DNA from: Patiria miniata
Lineage: Eukaryota > Echinodermata > Asteroidea > Valvatida > Asterinidae
Direction: 5' to 3'
DNA length: 64,000 bases
Assembly (NCBI RefSeq): GCF_015706575.1
Contig: NW_024037076.1
Coordinates: 2,046,001 to 2,110,000, forward strand
Program-made: the position numbers and the translations under genes
Notes under the pieces: generated by a model
The model's input: the letters and a program-made list of their open reading frames with translations, nothing else
What the model was told of the DNA's origin: nothing
Database searches by the model: none
Shown: positions 1-13,857 of the stretch, piece by piece
Numbering within the stretch: position 1 is the first letter of the stretch
Layout: each line of letters opens with the position of its first letter

Positions 1-3000
1 CTGGAGAACCCTGAATATGAGACGCGCTGGTATTTCAAATACTTCCTCGGCAAGAGTAAGTGCACCATGAATTTTTCATTTATCCTGGCTGTCATTCAAA
101 ACAATCTTCTCGCCAGATTCTCTCTTTTTTTAATACCGCAAGTAAGAGATTTCAAGGGATCAGCCCTCAGGCCTATAAGCGTGGAATTATAGTATTCTCC
201 CTGCAATTTCACTCACATAAGTGTTGTTTTAAATCACGATCGCGTGTTACATGCCCGCGGGCATGTCGCGACGGTTGAGTTGACGGGACGAAGAATGTGG
301 GCAAAATACAATTCACGCGCGAAGTACGGTTGGGAGGTTTCTTAGAGGATACACAAGATGTATCAATGTGTTTGAATATTTTGGACTGCTCCTTCTGCTA
401 TTGGACAATTCCATCATGATGGAAGGAGCTTAAAGTCCGTGACAGAGCCAAATTAACCATGATATCTAATCAGTGATTCAGAGAAATGATCCAAAACTCC
501 TAGTCTGTAATCTCCTTGACCATTACTAGATGGTGGATGTACAAGATTTGAAAAATACGTTTTCAGATTTATTCACTGAGCTCTTAAAAGTTCTGTCACG
601 CGCGGACATGACATAACGCTGGAATGTCTGACGATATCTCTAAGGGATTACATTTTGATTTGTCTCTGTTTTTCTCAATCGAAGTGAACTGTCTTATTTC
701 AGTTGCAGCGGCGCTTAAAATAGTTCAAGTTCTACGTAGAGAATGTATGCATGTCCCTATGACACAAAGCCAAATCGAGGCTTGGATTGTTTTCAAAATG
801 CAGAACACGGACACGTCTTTTGTGGTAAACTCTCTTGCCCAAGTGCATGACTTCGCAACGTTTGCAGTGCCACAAGATGGGTAACCACTCCGAGAATGAA
901 TTACATTGAACTTTAACATTTCGTACTGCTCTGAACCTCACTCTTCGAACAAATTAATAAGTACCTCTGAAATCTGGATACTTGTTAAAGAAACCATCCT
1001 CACTCTCAGCGGATCATTGCAAGGCCAGCTGCCTTGTTTTTTTTTAAAGTCTGAAACGAGGGAAATTGGCAAACACTTCAAATTGCCATTCGGGTAATTA
1101 AATTTAATTGATTTGGTCAATAGTGTACTGACCCTGCAGTAATTTTTGTCTGCCTGGGTGATCGTCAAAATGTCAAAAGGTGAAGTGCCGGACAAACGGT
1201 TTTGTTATTTTTTAAATTTGTTTTGCGCAAACTAAATTTGTTTTACGTAGACGGAAAAGGTGTTGAAAGCACAATCGAGTGTCAACAATATTTCATTGTC
1301 TAATTTGCATATTTGTTGTTGAAATTATTGACGTCATTCACAACATTGTTGACAGGTATACTCAATCATTACCTCGTGTGGAAATCTGGAAAGAAAAAGT
1401 GCATGAGGGTTGTTGATTGTTCCCATGGTGCTTCAAGGGAAATTACTTTGAAGGGCTTCGGAGTATATTTAACTCCTCGTCTCTATTTAAATATCAAATT
1501 AAGATAAACAAATGAAATCAGCTCTTTGAATAAACGTCAACTATTGAAAACAAATTATGATATATTACTTCAGGTACAGGGTATTGTTTTTCTTCATTCG
1601 GGCGAGGTTTTAGAAGACAGATATTAAAAACGTTTTCATTAACACAAAAAATAGCTTACGGGCCAAAGTTCCGTGTGATGTTTATAACTTGTAACAAGGT
1701 CTCTGAATTTTCCTTAATACTTGCCGGGCAGTTGTCCTGCTAAGCAACAGCATGTTTGGGTTCAGCCTATATAACAGTGGGCACTTTCGCTTACCAATAT
1801 AATACTTTCTGCTTATTTGCTACATCAAAATTGCCGTTAGATGCCCATAGATTTTTCAAAATTTGAAACACTAGAAAATAGCCAAAATTGACTGGGAAGT
1901 ATAGGGTCTTTAGGGTGCGATCGGAAAAAGGTCAAAATCAGATTTCTGGTTCAGTTGAGTTCAGTCCGGTCCATTTTTATTTTCACAGTGTTCACAAATA
2001 GATAAGTCAAAGTGTTACAATAGGTACACGTTTAACAGCGGAGTGAAAAATGTAGAGTTGTGCGCCCATAAGAAGCATATAGCTTGTAAACATGGCCCCT
2101 ATGGAGTACCGAAGTGTGACGTCAGTTAGAACCAGAAAGTGTAGTGCAAAATGAGTGCAAACGAATGAAGTACGCTTGCGTGTTGGTTCACGGGCTGAAT
2201 CACGCGCCACTGTCTTTCACACACATTTTGTGCGTGTGACGTATTCACTTCGGTACTCCATACATGTAATTTGACCTAACAAGGAATATACATATAACAC
2301 AAATTTTTGAAAACCGAGTGATATCAACATGCACAAAGCGAATGCCGCATTTATGAGATGATTACTATACTCAACAATAATACAATATACAATACAGACA
2401 AAGAACGACAGGGTACCAGACAAATGAAGAGTATTGTGAAACATTTCCTGTAAAATCTAGAATGGGAATCTCATCCAAAGACAAAACTATCGGCGTGTGA
2501 TCTCCGTTGCTACAAAATCACCAGTCATTTCACTAAATTATTAGTCAGTAGAGAAGTGTGTACATTATTTATTTCAGAGTTTTAAACAACCTAAACCCGT
2601 TTGCCTATTCTAGGTTCCCCCAAATTGCCCTAAACTCCAAATTATTCATGTCTGTGACATTTTGACCGATCCGTTGTCGCCAATAAAACCTTCATAACGT
2701 CGCCTCAATAAGACACTGTAGTGGCTGGGGAAAAGTCTGATTATTTTACAGCATTACCCATTCGCGTTACTCGCATGGTCGGTGAAGCGCTAAGGCGCTC
2801 CTGTCCAGTTGAATATCAGAAATTAATTGGCACGCTCGGAGCCTGTACAGTACTCGTTCATTGTATAAGGGTTCAGTGCCTCGCTGTCAGTGCGATTATC
2901 AAAATACTGCCATCTGTATGACATTGTCGATATTAAAAACATGTTTTTGATTCATCCAGATGTCGGATGTACCTGAAAATGTAAGGATTTATTATTACTG

Positions 3001-6000
3001 TACCCTTGCTGGAGGTTTGGGAATTATATAGCTGTGGGTTGAGAAACAAAGGAGAATAATTGACTACACTATCGTTTTGAAAATATAACTTTCCTCTTTT
3101 CCTCTGATGCATGACTTATTTTGCCAAATAACCAGGTTTGTTAACCAAATTATGGGCTAATATTTGGCAATAGTTATTTACAACTACTTAAGCCTTTTGT
3201 TTGATTGATATTGTTGTCAATTTTGCCGTTCTTTCAACTATGGTTTTGTAGTTAATTTGATCGTTACAGAGTTGCCATTGAAGACGGTTTCGAAATAAAG
3301 ATTCGTCCAAAATGGTTTTGTTTTGTATAGCTGTAACACCTGTCTACATTATGTTGCTACATTTTCCCCTCGTGTGATCAACTCAGCTGTTGGGCTAATT
3401 GGTTATCTAAGTGCTTGAATCTTTATGTCCTGCCTGGCCACATAAACACTCCATGAAACTATTCCGTCTGGCTTGCTGTCATTTAGGAGAAATCAAGAAA
3501 TAAAGGTGATTTCCAACGATCAATCAGTTTGACTGATCGTTGGAAATAAAGGGTTCTGTTGACGAAATCATGTTTCGTGATCAAAAGGTTGTGCATGGTT
3601 TCCACCGTTTTCACGTAAAGAGTAATATCCACTGAGCTGAAACTTCCAACAGGTTAGGTTTTGAACATTCTTCTTTGGAGTTGGAGTTGGGTTATTATTG
3701 GAACGAACAAAATGCATGAAAAGCGAATGATCCTTTACGCCTTTAATGCGTCTATTTTTCTCTCCTCCAGTACATCAGAATTACGTGGGTCTGGACGTCG
3801 ACAAGCGCGTAGTGTTCCTGTCCGTCGTTCTGACAGACGCCAATAACCACAACGTGCCCCAGTACCGATCGATCCTATGGCGGACCACGGTAAGTCATGA
3901 CGTCACGGATGACGTCACGGTATCCCACAATGCACCCGGACTCTCGCTCCGTCGTATTACGTGGTTAATGAGGCGGATGTGGCTCTTCATGCTCGATTTG
4001 ATGTGACTTTTTTTGTCTGTGCCTGCAAGCACTGTCATGTCTATTTTGGTGATAATCAATCTGTTTACATTTGGTATAACTGTCGAGAAATTACAAAACT
4101 GTTTTTACTGCTGAAAGAGGAAGAATAAAAAAAACCTATGTTTAGGTAACAAAACAAATCAATCGATGCAAAAACTCGATGATACATCAGTCGTTAAGAC
4201 GTTTAAGTACAAACTATAAATAAAAAAAATGAACAATGGGATCAATATCGTGCCCAAACATCAACTCTGGTTTTAGTTTCAATATTTTTTTCGGGATCTA
4301 CCTTTAAATGTAGAGTTATAAGTAAGATCAGCGAATTTCAGTGAATTATATAGTAATGAAACCAATGATTCCTCAAAAGTGCCGTAGGCACTGTAGCTCG
4401 CAAGCCTGAGAAACCTGTAGAGAGAAGACAGTGGGAAAAAATTACAGTTTTAGAGGTGGGAGGAAAACCTCAGCAGGATATTCTTGGGGAAACCCACGGA
4501 ATCAGGTAGGGTCAATCCACATGTACGTGGTCCGTACAGGAATCGAACCCGAGCCTTGGCGGTGGAAGGCAAGGAAAGTAACCACTGCGCCAACATGACT
4601 CCCCGTTTTAAAAGTCAAATCTCGTCATGTATATCTGACTTCCGACCAGCTGCGTACCTTTCAGATCAGCTTCAAAGCACAACATTGTGATATCATCTTT
4701 TGCATGACATCTTATTACTGCGGTTCATTTTTTACGTGTGCTCTTCCCGCTATAACGACCCAATCTTCCACACCGTATCATGACTACATCACGAACATTA
4801 AACTGCAATCTTAATTACCTCCTCTCTCTTTGTGCAGGGGACCCAGAAAATCTGCATCCCGTACAACCCGGCCAAGCCCATGTCAGTCAAGAGAATACTC
4901 AGGTGAGACCGAGCACGCTAAATCATGGCGCGCCACATGTAGCAACATTAATTTTATTCCCTTGGCCTTTGACGGACGTGATGCTAATTGATGGAAACGT
5001 GGAAACATTAGCGTTTTGGGAGACGACGCTGAAAACGAAAGGCCAAGCACGCGCGGTTGTTTTTTTTTAATTCTAGATTTCTACCCTCCTCGATCTGTCT
5101 TGGATGGTTTATTGGTTGAATGGAGAAGAGTCAGCGCTTTGCATTAATCTTTCTCTTATTATCAATCTTCTGGAGCCGATGTTATGAGGCCCCGTCAATT
5201 CATCTTAGAGAACGATTCGCTATTGGATGTTATAAATCAAAAACGGTTAGAGTTTCCTCTCCAAACAGATTGCTGGTCGTCAAGATTGATTGAAAACCCT
5301 GAAGAGTAATTGGTTAGATTGTTTGTCAAGATTCGCTGCATATTGAAGGTTTAGTTGTAGAGAGATATGAACGAAAGGAAGTTACGTTTCTTCAGGGCAA
5401 CATTATTCAGACAAGAATACAAAAGACCCAGTTATGCATGGTGAGTCAGAAAGACAGTGACTGAGTTATGCACAATTATTAAAACGATATCTGGCTCGCT
5501 AATAAAAAATATATGACGCATGAACAAAGAACATGCTATTGAATAGTAATTGAGAACATTTCACGTGGTTTTCATACTAATTTGAATAAGTTATTTCAAT
5601 TTTTAATTGAAATACCACAAAATTCAGCTGTCCACAACAGATCATAATACGGAACTAATGAATACCCTTTAAATATAATAAACGAAAATTGAAAAGGAAA
5701 ACTGACAAAAAAAACACCATATATCGTTTCACTAAGACGTGATGTATTCCTCATAATACAAAACACAAAACCTAACACTGAACATAATGTTTCAGTCTTG
5801 ACTCAAATTAAATTCATTTGTATTTGAATGCCTGTGTGTAAACTCTGATTCGCACTCAACTCAATAGCTTCAAAGCATTTATCGTTTCATGGACAGCTGT
5901 TAAAATGTTTTTTTTTTATTAAAACATGAAAACTTCTGCTAGCATGGATCAATTTTAGTAATTTTTTTCCCCAGATGAGTGGAAGAACATGCTCGTTTAA

Positions 6001-9000
6001 TACATGCTTCATTGGTGTGTCAAATTTAAATGCTTTTTAAGGGGGGAATCATAAACCGCTGTCATTTTCTTTTTGACTCATCCTGTAGGCCTGTAATTAT
6101 TTATATCGTAAATTTATACCCACCCGAGTGATTTTTCCCCACTTTCACTCGGGAGGTAACACAGTCGGCTAAGGGCAAAATCTGATACTCATAATAATAC
6201 ATCGCACTGACGCAAATTCATCTTACGTATAATAATATCGTGTCACGTTGAAGCTGCTTCAGTTTGCTTCTGCATTCAATAGGGGACGTTGAACAATAGA
6301 GGACAATAGGGTCCCCAATTCCCGAGAGGTCCCTAATTTGGATTCGTGTACAAAACATATGTGAGGTCTTCCTAAAAAGTTAAGAGTACAAACAAAACAG
6401 GGACAGTAGGGGGTCCCCGATTGCAGGCAAATTAACACTTGGGCGAGTCTGCATGTGTTCGCGTTATTGGTACGTTCAGGGGTATTTATGACCAGCATTG
6501 GGGACTAAGAATGGCTGCACGAGTTCCTGACATGACAAACATGATTTCAAGATTAATTGTGATCCTAATTCTACACATGATAAGTGGGATGCACACATTC
6601 TAGAAATGTCGTTCGGTCTGGAATCTGCATCGTTTCATCAGTGAAACCCGACCGTTGGCAAGCTTAACCCTTGTAATGATATTCTCACGAGTCTCTGTGT
6701 GTCACGTGCGAGCGCATTAATACCAGAAAATGATTCTCCAACAGGGAACTGCACAGTCTAACAGACGTTCGCGAATTTCTTCTCCAGGTCTTTGCAAAAT
6801 GAACTCGGTCTGCTGCACTGCGAAATGGCAGGTGCTTTGGGCTTTATGAGCTAGATACTTAAAGTACAAAGATGATAATGGTTCAAGATCAGCCATTTAG
6901 TTGGTATGAAAAAGCCTTCAACCGTACTTCAGAGAAAGCAGGTACAAACTAATCCCACGGCGATGTTTGGCACCTGTTTTAGGAAGGCATTAGCGCTTCA
7001 AAGCCGGTACTATCCTCGGCCCCATACAACCTATCCCGACCCCCATACCAACTTTCCCCGACCCCAAACCACCTACTTAGTAGTCCCTCTTCAAAAATGG
7101 TTTACGGAAGAAAAGGGAGCTTTTTCCGAGGAAAAAACCTAATCAGCCGGGCCATAATCATGAGAACATTCTCATCACAACACACTTTCAACCTGCCTGT
7201 TACACTAGGAGGAATCTCTCACATTTGTAGTAAGCCAAAATACCTGTAACGACTCCAAAAACGGGATTTCTTCATTTTTGACGGAAATATATCTGACGAT
7301 ATCTGACGAGTCAAGACTTTTCCCTTGTCGACGAGTGCCCCTATACATAGCCCTGATCTGTCCCCGCTCCGTTTTCCTCCCAACTCCCAAATCGATCGAA
7401 TAGTTGACATGGTCGTTGCAATTTTCAACTTGACGACTGCCCCCTGAGATTACGAAAAACAAACTTGGAGGAAGTCTGTCCACGAATGAGGTGTTTTGTA
7501 TTTGCGATCCTAGCTTGAGAGCTCGACTCGAGCCGTCAAAACAACGTCACCGTTGGGAAGACCGTCGCTCGCTGTTGATAAACTCCAGCAGCATTAATGT
7601 CGTGTATCATTGAATGCGATATAACTCGTATTCCCTCTAGGTATTTACGTCGAAAATAATATTTTCCTATCATGTTTGCTGTGACGACGACAATTATGTA
7701 GTTGTTCCCTTGGAGCTAAAGGTTCAGTCTCCGAAAGGTCATTGAACCAAACCTCATCTTTGGGATACTTATTTCGTTCATCGAATGTGGTCTGGCGTAA
7801 GCAGATCTAGCATAAATATTGCAACCAATAATTCTGACCAGCAAATACAACATGAAGTAATCTTTCAATATTTATATTTGTATTTTCTTTCTCCCGTTTG
7901 CAGCCGGTTCGACATCAAAATGGACAAGTCGCCTAAAGAGATTTTCACACCAGACATACAGAAGGTAACAAGATACTCAAATCCTAAAAAAAATCACCAA
8001 AAATACATCAAAATATTACGATAATTATTGAATTAAGAGCACTGTGTGTTATTTTTCTTTCTAGAGAATTTTTCTGACAATACATTTGGCATGGACATGC
8101 TTAAAAAGTAAGACATCGCATTCAACATCTCGAGAAGGACAAGTGCCTTTTTGATGGAAGGGTTTGCTTTTCACAATAGTGTTGTGAAGGTACTTCATGT
8201 TCAGTGCACTTCTGCCGAGAGCTTTTGATGTTGAAAGAAAACACTTCGCTGCTTCCTATCTCAGAGTTTGACGACTCCACTACAGAGCTTTGAGTCAGCT
8301 TACCGGTCAAATCCTACGCAAAACATTCCATCAAACTTCAAATAGTGCAACAGCGATTTGTTTTCACTGCAAAGTCGTTTCTCAAATTTACGCACGCGAA
8401 CTTGTCCTTCTGCGTATCGTATCTCCAATATACAGCCGACCACGTCAGGAAACTACGGCTAGTTCATCAAATAAAAGTGGAGATTAATCCAAGCGAGATT
8501 GACAGTTGTCACTTTGTTCCGTGTTTGTTTTTTATTCGATTGTAACATTGAACGAAGTTGATCTTCGTCAAATGATGTTTGGATAGGCTTTGTATACATA
8601 GCACACGAGAGATGAAATTTGTAAGCGCATTAGTTTAGGAGCCTATCTTGTCACTCAAAGTGCACGTTGACGGTGAATTTCAATTTAATATTTTTTTCTC
8701 AGGAATTGTTGCTTCTTGAGGAGCAGGAAGGTTCGGTCAATTTCAAATTCGGGGTGCTCTACGCCAAAGAGGGGCAGAAATCGGACGACGAAATGTTCAG
8801 CAACGGTAAGCACAATGATTGTTAGATAAATTCACATTTCAGGTATCGATTTCATATAATTACCTCTGCCAATTAAGGAGGTTATGCTTTCATCGGATTT
8901 TTTTTGGTTGGTTTGGTTGGTTTGTCTGTTAACTAGATAACAGAAAAAGTTATGGACGGATTTGCATGAAAATAGTTTGATGGGTGGTCCTTGGTACACA

Positions 9001-12000
9001 AGTACAAATCAATTAAATTTTAGAAGTGGTCCAGATCTGGGTCCAAATCCAGGATTTTTTTCACCATTTGCGCGCGTATTTCTTTCTGGTGTATACTGAC
9101 AATATGGCGGTGAATTGTTTAGCCTTGGCGGAGGTTGGAGCTCTCTGAGTGCTTTCTAGTTTCTTTTTCGTTTTAACAGAATAAGGTCCAATAGTTCGTC
9201 AAAATTAAAGTCTATTTGACATAATCTGACTTGTCTCCAGATAATTTACAAAGTTTTATATATGGTGATAACTTGTAGGCATTTTTTATCAGAGTTATCT
9301 TTTTGTTTTAGTAAAATATGGTGTTTTAGGTATGACTTACCCAATCAGTCCAGATGATGTTGAACACCGTACATCCAATAAAAAATATATATATCTTATC
9401 AAATTATTATGAACGAGGTTGAACATCAACCAACACAAAACATTAGAGATATTGGTATGAACATTAAATAATTGTGGCGCTTTTCAGGAGTACATTAATC
9501 AACTCTTGGTGGCGCTGTTAAGGGTTAACAAACACTAGGTGGCGCTGTTCATGATGAATATTAATTGCCGGAGTGGCTCTGCTGCTTTCCTTTTTTTGTT
9601 CCCCGTTTTACTCCTGTTTCTTTCGGAAATTACCTTGAAGGGATAACATGATCCTATGGCCCGTCCTTTAGGTCAAAAACCAGGAGGATTAATTCACCTC
9701 CACGTCTACTCCCATTGAATAACTATAGAATGTGAGTCAATAAAACCTCTGTTGTTGTTGTTTTTCGCAGAGAATGGCAGTGAGGAGTTCTATAACTTTG
9801 TCAGACTACTGGGCGACAACATCAAGTTAAAGAACTGGGACAAGTTCAACGGTGGTCTAGACGTCAAAAGTAATTTGACATGTGTTATAAATATAAGCAG
9901 ACTTGACTTTTGGCTTGTTCTATAGGAGCCAGCCTATAATCCTCTTTGTACCTGACTGACTGACTGACTGACTGACTGGCTGTCACTTGTGAATTAGACT
10001 TGCATAAGTCTCACTTTGGCCAAAAATTTACTTGGTTGGTCCTAGAGGGCCCACCCTCTGTACCTACCTGACTGACTGATTGACTACTGGCTGTAACTGA
10101 TGAATTAGACTTGCATATCTGCCCAGAACTTTGGATTAGATAACTACCTAGGATCTTTCGAACAAATTGGAGTGGGACAGCCTTACTTGTAGCCTTGTCT
10201 TTTAAGAGAGTCATAACATAGATCTTTTCATCCAAGAAATTTGAGCCGTTGGGACAGAAGCAATCACTAACCGGAAATGGGTACCACCTGAATTTGGTGA
10301 TTTCACAGGAGAGAGGGTTGGGTCAGAACACATTCATCACAGGGAGGTACTTCCTGATTGGGTGCATCTTTGACACCAGACAAGCTTGGCTCGCTGACCA
10401 AACCCCCATGTGATCTTTCCTCTTTTGATTCTCAGACAACACAACAGGACTTGAGGCTGTGTATACCATGTACGAGGGACACGAAATCATGTTCCATGTC
10501 TCCACTATGCTCCCGTACTCCAAAGACAACAGACAACAGGTGAAAAAGTTTAAAATAATCTATAACCTCATCTCTGTTTTTGTACACTCATTCCTAGCAA
10601 CATTGATTTTCTTATATTTTTTCTCTATTATTGAAAAATGAGTCATGTATTGTGGTAAAAGTTTCATTTGAATAACCCTATAGAAAAATATTTCAATTGA
10701 TTTCAATTAGACACAATTTGAATATCAATTCATGAAATATATTTGAACTTGAAAGGAAAACCTTCGTCTTAAGTCACCCAGAAGAATGACACTTTTTAGA
10801 AATTATATATTTTTATTAATAAGTAGTCTTCCAGTACGGGTGCAAGCGCACTTTTCTCTTCCGGTTTTTAAATCCATGGACTAAAGTCAGGTAAAAATTT
10901 AAAAGTTCCTTAAGTAGAGAAGTTCCTTAGTTACAAATTGTCTTGGGGAATTAAAGCTCGTGCTATGAAGGGAAGAGTTAAAAGTCAATTCACACAACGG
11001 TCCTAGTGGGATTCGAACCAAGGCCACTAGAGTTGCAAGCTTAAGGCTAAAAGCATAATACGGTGATAAAAACAAAAGCAACCCTTCTGCGATTGTCATA
11101 CGTAATTTAGTTGAAGCCACAGGCCCAGTTTGTTAATAGCTTTCACTCTTAACACTGGGGGTCTAATCGCTATTAATTGAGGAGATTACAAGCAATTCCC
11201 ACGCCGACTGAGGGGCGCCCTTAATCAGCGCTTCAAATATTTAAAATGGGGAAGAAGAAAAGGGAAAAAAAAGAAACTAGAGATTATATGCTTTGAGACT
11301 CGCTCTATCGGAGCGACACATGCGGCGAACATTAGTCGAGGCGAATGAATATTTGAAGGACTTAAAAGTCGCTCGTGAGTGGGAAAGGGCGAAATTTCCC
11401 GCGCTGTTTGAAGCTGTTTGGCTCTAGGTCGATACTAAACCCATTATGTTGCCGCATTGCCTGGGACGTACGCTGCATCTCCAATCAATAACAACATGAA
11501 TATCCACGAAACATGCTCCAAACGTGACGCTACTGACAACTACTCTCTGTTATCTTTAAGCTCCATTTTTTTAACGAATGGGCAAAGGTGACAGCCACAT
11601 TGACGGTCTATATTTTTATTAAAATCAATTACATGAATTTTCATCGTAAATAAACCTCCCACAGTTTCATAACAAAGTCTTAAAAACAACATTTTAAGAA
11701 AATAGTACTGTACAGAAAAAAAATAACTATTGTTAGATTAGAAAAGCAGCTGCAGACATTTTATTTTTGATTTAAATAAACAATTACGTCCACATAATTT
11801 AATTGTCGACATAAAATAATACAGGGTGAGTAAAAAAAAAAAACAAGCAAAATGTCGGGACTATTGTTTTAGTGACGTTCTGCATGTAGCACTTTCAGAA
11901 TCTAGGATGTGAAAGCCCAATTTATAAGCTTTCTTTTAGTACAAGAATCATTCAAATCACTCATGTACTTTTCAGGTTACGGATTTTTCACTGTGTTAAA

Positions 12001-13857
12001 ATTTATTTTGGCTACGGTTTTGACAATTTCACTATATCGGATGCGGCTGCTGCTAAAGTGGCTGCCGTAGCTATAGGCACTGTCTGTGTAGTGCTTATTT
12101 TTGTTTAATGTTTGACGGTGTTTCTACTGACATTTAGGTTGAAAGAAAAAGGCACATCGGCAACGACATTGTGACCATAGTCTTTCAGGAACAGGAAAAC
12201 CCGGAAGCCGAGCCTACCTTCAAGCCGTCCATGATCAAATCACATTTCACCCGTATCCTTTCTGACCTCGTAAATTCAAGATTCCGTTGTAAAACATGAT
12301 TTCGAGTGCCATTTTAACAAAGTACGCAAAAGTTAGTCTTTTTTGAAGAAGAAAAAGTTGTCCCGGGTTTTGGACGAAGGAACATATTGAAAATAAGATA
12401 CATTCAAGTTATAGTCATAAAGTATTAATTCGTTAATTAAATCCTTAACTTTATAATTACCAGATATATTTGCTCTAGTAACGTTTAACAAGTCAGCTAA
12501 TTCGTACAGGTAGGTAGGCCGCTATGGTACGAGTTTTCCGTTGAGCTTATGAGAAAGATTAAATTTATGAAACTTGAGTCATATTTTGAATTGATTGACG
12601 TGTGGTTAACAGGTGATTATTACTTGGATCGTAATCGACTCATGATTGACATTGTGATTGACTTTGGATTGACTTGTGATCTGCTGGCGAATAAGTTATG
12701 ATTTGATTCCGAGTGACTCGCGATTGACCTGGGGCTGGCTTGTGATGGACTTGTGATTGGCTTGCGATTGAATTACTATAGAAATAATGATCTAATGATT
12801 ATAATTGACTTGCGATAAAGTTGCGATTGACTTGAGACTGACATCGTGATTTACTAATTATCGATGTGCCATTGACTGATTGTGATTGACTGCAATAATA
12901 GAAGTGTGATTCGATTTGTGATTGACTTGTGATTGGTTTGCGATTGACTTGTGATTGTCTTGTGATTGACTTGCGATTGTCTTGTGATTTGGCAAGCCAG
13001 TTTCAGTGTCGCTGTTTGGATCGCCGCTGCCTTCTCCCTCTGTGTGTGATTGGACATGATTGACTACTGACATGTGACGGACACGTGACTGACATAATGA
13101 TTGACATTTGATTAACATGTGACTGACATGTGATTGTCATTAGCTTTTGGTTACAAACCAGGTTACAAGTGTTTCCGAGGAATCAGTGCCTTTGTTTGGA
13201 ACGCCACTGCCTTCTCCCTCCGTTGTGATTAGACGTGACTGACTACTATAAAAGGACTGACATGTGATTGACATGTGACTGTCATGTGACTGTCATGTGA
13301 TTGACTTGAGACTGATTTGAGGACATCCCAGGTTTCGGGTGTTTTCCGAGAAATCAGTGCCTTTGTTCGGACCGCCGCTGCCTTCTCCCTCTGTTCTGAT
13401 TAGACGTGATTGACTACTAACATGTGACTGACATGTGATTGACATGAGACTGTCATGTGATTGACTTGAGATTGATTTGATCACAACCCAGGTTACGGGT
13501 GTTTTCTGAGGAATCAGTGCCTTTGTTCGGACCGCCGCTGCCTTCTCCCTCCGTTTTCGAAGACACGCAGGCGTTCAGAGACTTTCTACTCGTCAAACGT
13601 GGGTGCAACATTCCTCTTACTCCGTACATTTCGTGAAATATTAAAAAAATAATGGTTTTATTATGCCAAAAATGAATGTGCAGTTTTGAAATATTGAGGG
13701 GAGACCTTTAAGATTCAAACATTGGGTTCTTGTTGATGATACAGTTATAAATGGTGAGAAAGCTGCCTTCAACACGCCTACCTTTGCTAACAAGCGACAA
13801 AGAACCCTGGAGATGCTGATAAAAAACCTCCAACAGGATCTACCAGAGACAAACAAG
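1..13857 (+). CDS. GARNL3: GARNL3 exons 1-11: Rap/Ran-GAP catalytic region
   Basis: These exons encode the GTPase-activating part. Readable landmarks are [11 protein letters not shown] and [11 protein letters not shown] (3771-3889), [17 protein letters not shown] (8703-8805), [18 protein letters not shown] (10436-10539) and [16 protein letters not shown] (12138-12252). In Rap1GAP the Asn of the GND motif is the 'asparagine thumb' that completes GTP hydrolysis, and it is kept here, so catalytic competence is plausible. The short exon 12464-12509 reads [16 protein letters not shown]. Exon 13492-13598 then supplies [17 protein letters not shown] and FRDFLLVK, and 13745-13857 supplies the [13 protein letters not shown] segment. 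All junction phases agree. The exon at 13492 is preceded by a minisatellite carrying partial copies of itself. Confidence 0.92.

Larger units (their letters stand above)
56..3770 (+). other. GARNL3 intron with dispersed repeats
   Basis: This 3.7-kb intron has no coding exon that I can recognise. It contains a dispersed repeat at 436-566 shared with 30766-30900, a small inverted-repeat element at 2102-2260, and a short hairpin at 3510-3546. The rest is AT-rich sequence in which I see no structure. Confidence 0.7.
12600..13490 (+). repeat. 12-bp minisatellite carrying partial exon copies
   Basis: This intron is filled with degenerate TTGTGATTGACT units. Its 3' half forms a higher-order repeat of about 160-180 bp. 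Each unit contains a fragment matching the intron end and 5' part of the next exon (fragments at 12997-13042, 13160-13222 and 13330-13394; real exon at 13492). Between fragments, units run TGATTAGACGTGATTGACTA and then GACATGTGATTGACATG. The array reaches the real acceptor, so the last intron bases (TTGATCACAACCCAG) are themselves repeat-derived. Confidence 0.88.
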
